From the NCBI GenBank assembly GCA_963734395.1, contig CAVTGY010000003.1:558001-622000 (forward strand): 64,000 nucleotides of DNA. The letters run 5' to 3'. This document shows positions 35,277 to 43,271 of this stretch, piece after piece. Under the pieces are notes generated by a model. It had not been told where the DNA came from. It made no database searches and saw only the letters and a program-made list of their open reading frames with translations. The position numbers and the translations under genes were made by a program. This stretch comes from Bog-756 sp963734395. Lineage in GTDB: Bacteria; Actinomycetota; Acidimicrobiia; Acidimicrobiales; RAAP-2. How positions within the stretch are numbered: position 1 is the first letter of the stretch; each line of letters begins with the position of its first letter.

Positions 35277-36419
35277 ATGGAAGACGTCGCTATCATCGGG
35301 GTGGGCCTGCACCCCTTCGGTCGCCATGGCGACAAGTCCGCGTTCGAGATGGGCGCTGATGCCGCGGAGCTGGCCTTGACCGACGCCGGCGTGGCATGGA
35401 GCGACATCCAGTGCGCCTTCGGCGGGAGCTGGGAAATCTGGACCGACCCCATCACCGGTCTGATCGGCCTCACCGGCATCCCGTTCATCAACGTGTTCAG
35501 CGCGTGTGCGACCGGCGCCGCCACCATCCAGCAGGCCGCAAACGCCATCCGTGCCGGTAACGGCGACATCGTCATGGCCGTGGGTACGGACAAGCACCCT
35601 CGGGGCTCATTCAAGGGCAACCCGGCGCTCACCAACGTGCCCGTCTGGTACGGCGACAACGGGCAATATGTCACCACCAAGTTCTTCGGCATGAAGATCA
35701 ACAAGTACATGCACGACCACGATGTCTCCTCTGCGACGCTGGCCAAGGTGGCGGCGAAGAACTACCGCAACGGCGCTCTCAACCCGAAGGCCTTCCGCCG
35801 CAAGCCGATCACCGAGGAGGAGATCCTCAGCTCACAGATGCTCAACTACCCGCTCACCTCGTACATGTTCTGCGCTCCCGACGAGGGCGCCGCGGCGGTC
35901 GTACTCTGTCGCGCCGACATCGCTCACCGATATACCGATACGCCGGTGTACGTGAAGGCGACTGCCATCCGCACACGCAACTACGGCGCCTATGAGGTCA
36001 ACACCACATGGGCCCCGGTAGAGGAAGATGTCGCCCCCACCGTGTACGCGTCCCGCGCCGCCTATGAGGAAGCCGGGATCGGGCCCGAGGACGTCGACGT
36101 GATCCAGCTCCAAGACACCGATGCTGGCGCCGAGGTCATCCACATGGCTGAGAACGGCTTCTGCGCCGACGGCGAGCAGGAGAAGCTTCTCGCTGCGGGC
36201 GCCACCGAGATCACCGGCTCCATGCCGGTCAACACCGATGGCGGCCTCATCGCCAACGGTGAGCCGATCGGCGCTTCCGGCCTCCGCCAGGTCCACGAGC
36301 TTGTGCTCCAGCTCCGCGGTCAGGCCGGCGACCGCCAGGTCCAAAGCGACCCGCGCGTCGGCTACGCCCAGGTCTACGGAGCCCCAGGCATCGCCGCCGT
36401 CACCATCCTGGCCCGCTGA
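35277..36419 (+). CDS. Thiolase-like lipid-transfer/aldolase-type protein, non-canonical active site
   Basis: 380-aa thiolase-fold protein of the SCP-x/Ltp type. The nucleophile position is kept (C77 in NVFSACATG). The usual GHP histidine is replaced in NGEPIGASG, and the C-terminal CxG cysteine is absent (VYGAPGIAAV). This fits an aldolase or other C-C lyase that acts with its DUF35 partner rather than a true 3-ketothiolase. It directly abuts the DUF35 gene (TAAATG). Assignment to side-chain retro-aldol cleavage is inferred from the Ltp2/ChsH2 precedent. Confidence 0.8.
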   Translation: MEDVAIIGVGLHPFGRHGDKSAFEMGADAAELALTDAGVAWSDIQCAFGGSWEIWTDPITGLIGLTGIPFINVFSACATGAATIQQAANAIRAGNGDIVMAVGTDKHPRGSFKGNPALTNVPVWYGDNGQYVTTKFFGMKINKYMHDHDVSSATLAKVAAKNYRNGALNPKAFRRKPITEEEILSSQMLNYPLTSYMFCAPDEGAAAVVLCRADIAHRYTDTPVYVKATAIRTRNYGAYEVNTTWAPVEEDVAPTVYASRAAYEEAGIGPEDVDVIQLQDTDAGAEVIHMAENGFCADGEQEKLLAAGATEITGSMPVNTDGGLIANGEPIGASGLRQVHELVLQLRGQAGDRQVQSDPRVGYAQVYGAPGIAAVTILAR

Positions 36420-36443
36420 GGGCACGCATCCTCCGCCAACGCG

Positions 36444-36455
36444 GAACGATCGTTC
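36444..36455. promoter_or_regulatory. 12-bp perfect palindrome upstream of the ECF41 promoter
   Basis: GAACGATCGTTC, 26 bp before the -35-like TGTCACA. It could be a second operator or the end of the preceding operon. Confidence 0.35.
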
Positions 36456-36481
36456 TCGCTCGACCGTTGGCCGAGCTTTTG

Positions 36482-36508
36482 TGTCACATTCGATGGGTGG
36501 CCGGTGTC
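36482..36508 (+). promoter_or_regulatory. Candidate ECF41-dependent promoter
   Basis: TGTCACA (36482-36488), 16 bp, then TGTC (36505-36508). The consensus I recall for ECF41 sigma factors is TGTCACA, about 16 bp, CGTC, so only one base differs. A start site about 7 nt later would give a leader of some 28 nt containing the GGAGGAG ribosome site of the CMD gene. Confidence 0.7.
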
Positions 36509-36542
36509 TCTATGCCGAGAGCAGATGATCGGAGGAGACATC

Positions 36543-37121
36543 ATGTCCAGAAGTCCCAGGATCCCCAAGGCCGAGTTGACCGGTCTGTACGGCGCGATGA
36601 TCAAGCGGATGTCCCGCAAGATGTTCGGCGAGGTGCCCGAACCGGTCGGGGTAGCGTGGCACAACCGGAAGGTGCTGAACCTCTCCTTCAGCATCGGTCG
36701 TAAGGCGCAGAAGTGGGACCGGTGTGACGAGAACCTGAAGTCGTTCGCCCACATGGCGACGGCCAGTCTGGTCGGTTGCAGCTTTTGCCTCGACTTCGGT
36801 TACTTCCAAGCCCACAACGAGGGACTCGACGTAAACAAAGCGCGTGAGGTGCCCCGCTGGCGCGTGTCGGATGTATTCACGCCGCTGGAGCGGGACGTCA
36901 TGGAGTACGCCGAGGCCATGACGCTGACCCCTCCAACCGTGACGGACGACCTGTCGGCCAGGCTCCTCCAGGCGCTCGGCCCGGCCGCTCTGGTGGAGCT
37001 GACCATGTTCATTGGGCTGGCCAACCTCATGGCCCGCTCCAACGTCGCGATGGGCATTGAGTCGCAGGAGTTCTCGGCAGCCTGTGACCTCAAGCCGCTC
37101 GCTCTAGCCTCGTCAGCATGA
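36543..37121 (+). CDS. Carboxymuconolactone decarboxylase/AhpD-like protein, ECF41 partner
   Basis: 192-aa CMD-family protein with the redox CxxC at C79-C82 (LVGCSFCLDFG). The upstream acidic and downstream residues differ from classic AhpD. A GGAGGAG site precedes the ATG at 36543, which is preferred over 36504. The TGA overlaps the ATG of the ECF41-type sigma gene. CMD proteins are one of the three standard neighbours of ECF41 factors (carboxymuconolactone decarboxylases, oxidoreductases, epimerases). Probable role: thiol-based peroxide or redox chemistry. Confidence 0.9.
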   Translation: MSRSPRIPKAELTGLYGAMIKRMSRKMFGEVPEPVGVAWHNRKVLNLSFSIGRKAQKWDRCDENLKSFAHMATASLVGCSFCLDFGYFQAHNEGLDVNKAREVPRWRVSDVFTPLERDVMEYAEAMTLTPPTVTDDLSARLLQALGPAALVELTMFIGLANLMARSNVAMGIESQEFSAACDLKPLALASSA

Positions 37122-37981
37122 CTGACGATCCGTTCGTCACCCACCGCGGCCTGCTCTTCACCGTCGCCTACGAAATGCTTGGCTCTGCGGTCGACGCCGA
37201 GGACGCCCTCCAGGAGACCTGGCTACGGTGGGCTGACGTGGACCAGGCGGAGGTGCGTGACCCGCGGGCCTATCTCGTCCGGATCGTTACCCGGTTGGCG
37301 CTGAACCGGCTCAGATCGGTGTCCCGCCGCCGGGAGGACTACGTGGGGGAATGGCTGCCCGAACCACTGCTCACCACTCCTGATGTAGCGGAGGACGCCG
37401 AGCTCGCAGAGAACGTTTCGATCGCGATGCTCACGGTGCTGGAGACGCTCGGACCGGCTGAGCGGGCCGTGTTCGTGCTTCACGAAGTGTTCGAGACGCC
37501 GTACGACGACATCGCCGAGGTCGTGGATAAGACTCCGGCCGCGGTTCGGCAGATCGCGCACCGTGCCCGCGAGCACGTCGCAGCACGGCGGCCGCGAATG
37601 CAGGTGGACCGAGCCCAACAGGAGGCGATCCTCGAGAGGTTGATGGCTGCCGTCTCCTCCGGCGACCTCCAGGGACTGCTCGAGGTCCTCGCCCCAGACG
37701 TGGTGTTGATCGCCGACGGCGGCGGCCTGGTGACCGCCGCTCGGAAGCCCATGACCGGAATCGAGAAGGTGGCGGCGTTCCTCGCCCGCGTGGTGGAGCT
37801 CCCAGACCTGGTGGCGACCACTGCATGGCTCAACGGGATGCCGGGCGCTCTGTTCGACGTCGATGGCGAAGCCACCGCGGTCAGTCTGGTGGTCGACGAC
37901 GACCGGATCACCCGGATCTACGCCATTCGTAACCCGCAAAAGCTGGGTTGGCTGGGAAAGGTGGCGGAATTGCAGCGGTGA
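37118..37981 (+). CDS. ECF41-type RNA polymerase sigma factor with fused SnoaL-like regulatory domain
   Basis: 287 aa. Sigma region 2 (about 8-70, EDALQETWLRWADV) and region 4 (about 105-155, LGPAERAVFVLHEVFETPYD) are joined to a C-terminal NTF2/SnoaL domain (about 165-285). The ECF41 hallmarks are present: WLPEP at 79-83 in the linker and the DGGG motif at 200-203. In this group the C-terminal domain replaces an anti-sigma factor. The ATG overlaps the CMD stop, and a matching promoter lies upstream of CMD, so the pair is likely autoregulated. Confidence 0.93.
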   Translation: MTDDPFVTHRGLLFTVAYEMLGSAVDAEDALQETWLRWADVDQAEVRDPRAYLVRIVTRLALNRLRSVSRRREDYVGEWLPEPLLTTPDVAEDAELAENVSIAMLTVLETLGPAERAVFVLHEVFETPYDDIAEVVDKTPAAVRQIAHRAREHVAARRPRMQVDRAQQEAILERLMAAVSSGDLQGLLEVLAPDVVLIADGGGLVTAARKPMTGIEKVAAFLARVVELPDLVATTAWLNGMPGALFDVDGEATAVSLVVDDDRITRIYAIRNPQKLGWLGKVAELQR

Positions 37982-37989
37982 CCGTTCTG

Positions 37990-38026
37990 GACATGGAGGA
38001 CTCAGGATACGGCAGTCCTCCATGTC
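37990..38026 (+). terminator. Strong 13-bp hairpin after the ECF41 gene
   Basis: GACATGGAGGACT and AGTCCTCCATGTC are perfect 13-nt arms around an 11-nt loop, starting 9 bp after the sigma stop. There is no T-run, as is usual for actinobacterial terminators. It ends the CMD-sigma operon. Confidence 0.7.
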
Positions 38027-38181
38027 GGCTTGGGGTGACCCAGATTGCACGGACCGGGTGCCGGGTATCAACAAGGGAGCGTTCGGATATCCTCACACAA
38101 TCATTACAGATTCATGAGTTCGGCCTCACACCCGTAGCCTTCTAATTGGTAACTGGCAGCGAGGAAATGGAGGGTGCTTCC

Positions 38182-39228
38182 ATGTCCAAGTGGGTCCCAG
38201 TGGCCAAGGCGGTCCCGGTGGGTCTGGTCGTAGCTGGCTTGTTGACGCTCGCTGGTGTTGGGGGGACGTCGGAAGCGTTTGCAACTGCACGGTTGCCAGT
38301 TACCGTGCCAGTCACCGTGTTGGGAGGCCAGGGAACTTCTCAGGGAGCGAGACCTACGGTGGAGGTACGCGTCGGCAACTCGAGCCCTGTTCCGGTACTT
38401 CTCGATACGGGTTCGTCGGGTCTCCATATTTTCGATACGGCGGTCAACACGGGGACAGGTTCGGGAGTTATCGTCAGCTCCAAACCCTCGAACATCACCT
38501 ATTCGGGAGGTCACCGATTCACCGGCGTCGTGGCCAACGCAGTCGTCACGATCGGATCGTATGCGACAAAGATGCCGGTGTCTTTTGCCTACGTCGAACG
38601 GGCATTCTGTATCGCCAGTAAGCCCACCTGCCCTGCTTCCGGAGGTATTCCCGGATTTGAGAAGTCGGGCGCGTATGGGATCCTGGGCATCGGGACCCAA
38701 TCGAGCGGCGGCGGGATTGTCAGCCCGATTTTTGGTATGCCCGGATCCCTCGGAAGGAAGTGGAGCCTTCACTTGGTTGGCGCGTCGGGGACCCTCACGC
38801 TAGGAGCCCGACTTCCCGCCGCACGGTCCGCGACCACCATTCAAATGAGACAGATCGGGTCTTCAGCCGGAAGTGCTCTTTGGGCTGACTCCAGCCTGCC
38901 GCTCTGTTTGAGCGTCGGTCAGGTCAACGCTTGCGTTCCCGGCTTGTTCGACTCCGGGACGTACACCATGCAGATTTCGGGCTCGGTGTTGGGTCAAGCA
39001 CCGACGATGGCGGGAACCGATCACGTCGTGGCTGGTACACCTGTCTCGGTCACCCTGAGTGGAGCCAGCACGCCGTTTTGGACCTTTACGGCCGGAACGA
39101 CCAAGTCGGCGGACCTGGTGACGGTGAAGACAGGTCAACGACCCTTTCTCAATACCGGTGTCCAGGCGTTCTATGACTACACCATCACGTACGACGACAC
39201 CTCGGGTCAGATACGTCTATCGCGCTAG
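38182..39228 (+). CDS. Secreted pepsin-type aspartic protease-like protein
   Basis: 348 aa with a signal peptide (cleavage near AFA, about residue 34). Two catalytic-type motifs are present: DTGSSG with D75 (PVLLDTGSSGLHIF) and DSGT with D257 (PGLFDSGTYTMQI). The 182-residue spacing is nearly that of pepsin (D32 to D215). Four cysteines could form disulfides (C143-C150, C242-C251). GGAGGG precedes the ATG at 38182. Bacterial two-lobe pepsin homologues are uncommon; the DUF3443 family, which has a similar DTGS box, is the main alternative. Confidence 0.7.
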   Translation: MSKWVPVAKAVPVGLVVAGLLTLAGVGGTSEAFATARLPVTVPVTVLGGQGTSQGARPTVEVRVGNSSPVPVLLDTGSSGLHIFDTAVNTGTGSGVIVSSKPSNITYSGGHRFTGVVANAVVTIGSYATKMPVSFAYVERAFCIASKPTCPASGGIPGFEKSGAYGILGIGTQSSGGGIVSPIFGMPGSLGRKWSLHLVGASGTLTLGARLPAARSATTIQMRQIGSSAGSALWADSSLPLCLSVGQVNACVPGLFDSGTYTMQISGSVLGQAPTMAGTDHVVAGTPVSVTLSGASTPFWTFTAGTTKSADLVTVKTGQRPFLNTGVQAFYDYTITYDDTSGQIRLSR

Positions 39229-39353
39229 TCCTCGTCAGAGCCACTCCAGACTTCACCAGCTGGATTCCCCCTACTACTGGGTCGGCCGCACCACCTCCGC
39301 GGGGAACAGTGGCGGCGTGAGACTATGAGGGACTGAGCCCCGGAGGTCGAGCG

Positions 39354-39617
39354 GTGTCTTCCGATAATGAGTTGTTCGACCGAATTGGCGTTGTCCTGAC
39401 GTCCCGACCAGGTTGGATCTATGAGCCATCCACCACCCCCGGTGCTCCACCCTCGTGGTGTCTCGATTCTCACGGCGAAATCAGACTTTCAGTGAGCGTT
39501 GATCATGGGGCCATCACCGTTTACCTCCCCAATCAGGATCGGGAAATAGCGGTCGAAGACCTAGATGTGCTCGCAAAATGGATCGACACCAACGAAGCCC
39601 GATTTCTCCGGCCTTGA
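39354..39617 (+). CDS. Small hypothetical protein
   Basis: 87 aa with a GTG start after GGAGG. Compact alpha/beta: strands RLSVSVDHGAITVYLPNQD, then helix VEDLDVLAKWIDTNEARF. No motif or family is recognised. It stands alone. Confidence 0.5.
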   Translation: MSSDNELFDRIGVVLTSRPGWIYEPSTTPGAPPSWCLDSHGEIRLSVSVDHGAITVYLPNQDREIAVEDLDVLAKWIDTNEARFLRP

Positions 39618-39725
39618 CCTACTGGGCAAATCGGGCAACCAGAGATGCCGAGGGACCCGGGACGAGCATGATTGGACCGGCAATACCGGGTGCGCCCTAC
39701 CCCCTGTGGGCCCTGTTCTCCCGGC

Positions 39726-40490
39726 CTATGTCCCCGGCTTGGATACGACGAGCCGCAGTGATCCCACGAACTTGGGCTGAGTCCGCAATGATCCGTAGCG
39801 GCGGTCCCATTCGCCGGTCTCCAAGTCGTGCCCAAGCCGATCCACTGTTCTCCGCTCGTCCTCGGCCGACACGAAACCCCAGGCGGACTGTGACCGGCGG
39901 ACTGCGGGATCGAGGAACTGTTCCGGCCGTGCGTAGAACGCTTCGGTAAAGCCGTCCGGGCAATCCGCCGGGATCGGGACCGCCGTCACGGTGGCAGGAC
40001 CGCCGAGGACCTCACAGATGTGGTCGATGGAGGGGTATCGACTGCGTTCGGCGACGATGAGCTCGGGTGCGTAGTGTGCAAGCCAGAAGCGACCCAGAGC
40101 TTCGCCATCGAAGGTGAGAATCACAACGGGTCCGCGACTCACCCGCCGGAGTTCCCGTAGCCCTTGGTTCTGGTCGTGCCACTGGTGCACGGTAACCGAA
40201 GCCATTGCCGCGTCAAAGGCATCGTCGGGGAACGGGAGTGCCTCGGCGACCGCGTCGATTGCTGCTCGACGACTGCGCGGCCTCTGGGACCTCATAGAGG
40301 CAGAGGGCTCGACTGCCGTGACCTCGAGGTCATGAGGCTCGTATGACCCTGCCCCCGCCCCTACGTTGACCACGCTCTTGGCTCCTCCCAAGCTCTGGCG
40401 CACGAGTGCTGCGATGGTCGGATCCTGCTGTCGCCAAACCGAGTAGTCCGCACCGTTCTGCTCGTAGTCGAAGTCTCCGGCGGGAGCCAT
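39726..40490 (-). CDS. Class I SAM-dependent methyltransferase
   Basis: 254-aa Methyltransf_11-type enzyme. Motif I is VVNVGAGAGSYEP, the acidic end of strand 2 is VTAVEPSASM, and motif IV/V is AAMASVTVHQWHDQ...LRELRRVSRGPVVIL. The ATG at 40490 is taken as the start; an upstream alternative at 40535 lacks support. The methyl acceptor is unknown. It stands alone on the minus strand. Confidence 0.88.
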   Translation of the reverse strand: MAPAGDFDYEQNGADYSVWRQQDPTIAALVRQSLGGAKSVVNVGAGAGSYEPHDLEVTAVEPSASMRSQRPRSRRAAIDAVAEALPFPDDAFDAAMASVTVHQWHDQNQGLRELRRVSRGPVVILTFDGEALGRFWLAHYAPELIVAERSRYPSIDHICEVLGGPATVTAVPIPADCPDGFTEAFYARPEQFLDPAVRRSQSAWGFVSAEDERRTVDRLGHDLETGEWDRRYGSLRTQPKFVGSLRLVVSKPGT

Positions 40491-40809
40491 TGACCGGATC
40501 CTACGCGCACAGAGCGAATGCGGACCCACCGACATGAATATCCCAATGACCGGTTCGTGGGCGGTCGGATGACGTGGTCAGGATTTCATCAGCGACGGTC
40601 CGACCGCCCGAGCCGGGCAAGTTCGGTGAAGAACGCCCGGATTTCGGGTTCCTCTTCCCCCCTGATCGGGAACCGGGAAGTTGTTCTTGCGCGACGGATG
40701 AGCCCGTACCACGACCCAGTTCAACGGAATGCGCTTGGCGTCGGATATCCCGGCGAACATGATCGTCGGTCCACTCCCAGCGCCGATGTCCTGCGTGTAG
40801 GGTTCGGGC
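40491..40809. other. 319-bp intergenic region without a supported gene
   Basis: It separates the divergent methyltransferase and a DUF4177-like gene. A minus-strand frame (40578-40817) is open but reads as Pro/Arg-rich sequence in its second half, and I do not call it. TAGGAT lies about 12 nt upstream of the methyltransferase ATG and may be its -10 box. Confidence 0.4.
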
Positions 40810-40995
40810 ATGATCATCTGGTCCTACAAGTTGGAGCGATTCGACCTGACGGCAAAGGATGGTGACAGCGCCGTCGAGGCGGCCCTCAACCGGTTGGGAG
40901 AGCAGGGCTGGGAGCTGGTCGGCGTTCAAGCCATTGGAGATTCTTCGTACGCAATCTGCAAGCGGCCGGTCGATATCGGAGAGTCCGCCGAGTAA
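40810..40995 (+). CDS. DUF4177-like small protein
   Basis: 61 aa: WSYKLERFDL, then AALNRLGEQGWELVGVQAIG and a closing ICKRP. This is the short beta-alpha-beta pattern of the DUF4177 family (a WEYK opening, a helix, GWELVGV, a terminal KRP). ATG start at 40810. Function unknown. Confidence 0.72.
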   Translation: MIIWSYKLERFDLTAKDGDSAVEAALNRLGEQGWELVGVQAIGDSSYAICKRPVDIGESAE

Positions 40996-41032
40996 GCCGA
41001 GTGATCGGTGGCTTGCCGGGACCGCGTGGCCG

Positions 41033-41863
41033 TTAGGACAAGCGTCCCAGAAGGAAGTTGGCGATGTCCGTGGCAGGCGGGAACGTCTCGGTGACGCCGG
41101 CAGCGAAGTACCCCGAATCGGTGACCATGGTGATCCCACTGATAGATGCGGCGGCCGAGCTGCACAGGAACACCAGTGGGTAGGCCTGCTCCATCGGAGT
41201 TGCCGCCTCGACACCTACCTCGGCGCGGTAGTCGGCGCCGAAGCCGAGCCACATCTCCTTGTTGGCTTGGGCCAGCGGGGTGTCGGTCGGGCCCGGGCAG
41301 GTGGCGTTGATCCGGATCCCCCGCTGCATCATGGGCATGGCCTGGGTGGCGACGTAGGCGCAGATCGCCTGCTTGGTGGACAGGTAGTCGGCGCCACCGT
41401 TGGCCTCGACCCATGCAACCGCACTGTCGAAGTCGGGCGTGGCGAGATACTCCTTGATCCGGGGAAGGTTGGCCTCCCAACCGAGTCCGGCCGCAGAGGA
41501 GATGAATCCGATGGCCGACCCGCGGGGGAGGAGGTCCTTTGCCAGCAGCTGGTCGATGAGATGCCGGTGCCCGATGAAATTGATCTTCTCGATGCCGGGC
41601 GTACCGTCGGCCACACCCGCACACGAGAGGAGTGCGTCGATGGGACCATCCAACTGGTCGATGCCGGCGTCGATCGAGGCGCGCTCGGCCAGGTTGACGT
41701 GGATGGCGGTGGCCCCCTTCAGGGTGACCTCGGCATGATCCATCGCCACCACCTCTGCGCCCGCCGACAGCAGCAGCTCGGCCGATGCCGCCCCCATACC
41801 GGTTGCACCTCCGACCACCAGTGCCCTCTTGCCGTCGTAGCGAAATGCGTCAAACAGGCTCAT
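41033..41863 (-). CDS. Short-chain dehydrogenase/reductase (3-alpha-HSD-like)
   Basis: 276-aa SDR. The Rossmann loop is GGATGMGAA, strand 4 LLSCAGVAD, the catalytic serines FISSAAG and the catalytic pair YLSTK. An insertion between Ser and Tyr (GWEANLPRIKEYLATPDFDS) is typical of 3-alpha-hydroxysteroid-dehydrogenase relatives. GAGAGGACA precedes the ATG. It follows the CoA-transferase gene 33 bp downstream in the same operon. A hydroxysteroid or cyclic alcohol substrate is plausible. Confidence 0.88.
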   Translation of the reverse strand: MSLFDAFRYDGKRALVVGGATGMGAASAELLLSAGAEVVAMDHAEVTLKGATAIHVNLAERASIDAGIDQLDGPIDALLSCAGVADGTPGIEKINFIGHRHLIDQLLAKDLLPRGSAIGFISSAAGLGWEANLPRIKEYLATPDFDSAVAWVEANGGADYLSTKQAICAYVATQAMPMMQRGIRINATCPGPTDTPLAQANKEMWLGFGADYRAEVGVEAATPMEQAYPLVFLCSSAAASISGITMVTDSGYFAAGVTETFPPATDIANFLLGRLS

Positions 41864-41896
41864 TTTTTGTCCTCTCGGTGGGGTCGTTGTGTGATG

Positions 41897-43114
41897 TCAG
41901 GCGACGACGCCGCGGACCTTGAGGTCCACGATGGTGTCCCAGTCGAACCCGAGCTCCTCGAGGATGGCGTCGCCATGCTCGTTGAGGTTCGGGGCACGAC
42001 CGGGGACGGCGGGCTGTCCGTCGAATTGCACGGGGGCGGCCGCCAACTGAAAGGGCGTGCCCGTGGCGGTGACGCAGTCCTGGACGTACCCGTTGGCCAC
42101 CGTCTGGGGGTCGACGGCCACCTCGAGGGTGTCCTGCATGACGGCCCACTGGCCCGCGAACTCCGCTAGCCGCACCCGCCATTCGGCAAGGGTGGCCCCG
42201 GCGAACACCTTGTCCAGCTCGTCGGATGCCTCCCGGTTGTTGGCCATCAGCGACGAGTGATCGGCGAATCTGGGGTCGACGGCCAGATCGTGCCGACCGA
42301 TGGTCTCGCAGAGGAGCGGCCAGTACTTGGCGCCCTGGAGGCAGGTGAACCACAGGGTGCGTCCGTCGGCCGTCTGGTAGGTCCGGGACAGCGGGTTCGA
42401 GCCCATGGCGTCGGCAGGTGGGGGCGCCCACGGCCGGTCGAGAGTCAGGGAGAGGGCCAATGCCTGGCCCATTGCCCACAGTCCGACCCCGAGGAGGGAG
42501 ACGTCCACGATGGTCGCCTGGCCGGTTCGCTCGCGGTGGAAGAGGGCTCCCATGATTCCCCCGGCGATGGTCATCGCTCCGATGGAGTCGCCGAACCCGG
42601 GTGCCGGTGGTGGGGGGACCAGGTCGTACTCGGGTCTGCGGGCGCCGGAGGCCACTCCGGCCCGGGCCCAGAACGCCAGGGAGTCGTACGAGCCCTTGTC
42701 CGCATCGGGTCCCCGCTCGCCCTGGCCGGTCCCGCGCACGTAGATGATGTCCGGGTTGTGGGCACGGACCTCGTCGAGGTCGATGTGCAGCTTGCGACGG
42801 ACGCTGGGGAGCTTGTTGGTGAGGAACACGTCCGAGGTGGCGATGAGCTTGTGGAGGATGGCCAGGCCATCCTCGGCGGTCAGGTCGAGGGCGAGGCTCT
42901 TCTTGCCCCGGTTGGAATGCTCGAGGAGGACGTGCACATCGTTGGGTACGACGTTCAGGCCGGTCGAGGCCAGGCCCCGCATGGCATCACCCCGCTCGAC
43001 GTGCTCGATCTTGATGACCTCGGCCCCCCAGTCCGAGAGCAGAGCCGAGGCCGCCGGGACGAAGGTGTGCTCGGCCACCTCCAGCACCCGTACACCCTGC
43101 ATTACCTTGCTCAT
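41897..43114 (-). CDS. CoA transferase, class III (CaiB/BaiF family)
   Basis: 405-aa family III CoA transferase that moves CoA between acyl groups. The N-terminal VRVLEVAEHTFVPAASALLSDWGAEVIKIE is diagnostic. The catalytic aspartate is in DKGSYDSLAFWARAG. The start codon lies inside a 14-bp tandem repeat that duplicates the initiation region. Downstream of the acyl-CoA dehydrogenase gene and upstream of the SDR, in one minus-strand operon. Confidence 0.92.
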   Translation of the reverse strand: MSKVMQGVRVLEVAEHTFVPAASALLSDWGAEVIKIEHVERGDAMRGLASTGLNVVPNDVHVLLEHSNRGKKSLALDLTAEDGLAILHKLIATSDVFLTNKLPSVRRKLHIDLDEVRAHNPDIIYVRGTGQGERGPDADKGSYDSLAFWARAGVASGARRPEYDLVPPPPAPGFGDSIGAMTIAGGIMGALFHRERTGQATIVDVSLLGVGLWAMGQALALSLTLDRPWAPPPADAMGSNPLSRTYQTADGRTLWFTCLQGAKYWPLLCETIGRHDLAVDPRFADHSSLMANNREASDELDKVFAGATLAEWRVRLAEFAGQWAVMQDTLEVAVDPQTVANGYVQDCVTATGTPFQLAAAPVQFDGQPAVPGRAPNLNEHGDAILEELGFDWDTIVDLKVRGVVA

Positions 43115-43145
43115 CGAAGCGTGCTCATCGAAGCGTGCTCATCGA
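43109..43145. repeat. 14-bp tandem repeat (2.6 copies) spanning a start codon
   Basis: GCTCATCGAAGCGT at 43109-43122 and 43123-43136, then GCTCATCGA at 43137-43145. Read on the minus strand, each unit carries an ATGAGC. The two upstream copies open 5-codon frames (M-S-T-L-R) whose TGA overlaps the next ATG. The last ATG starts the CoA-transferase gene. Confidence 0.8.
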
Positions 43146-43271
43146 TTGACCCCCGTGCCTTCGGCGTGACTTCGGCGGCGGACTGCTGCCGGCGGACGGT
43201 GATGTCGTCGCCCTTGACCCGACGCATGGTAGCCCGAGGCTTCGCCGGTGCAGCCGCCGGACGGCCGGGTG

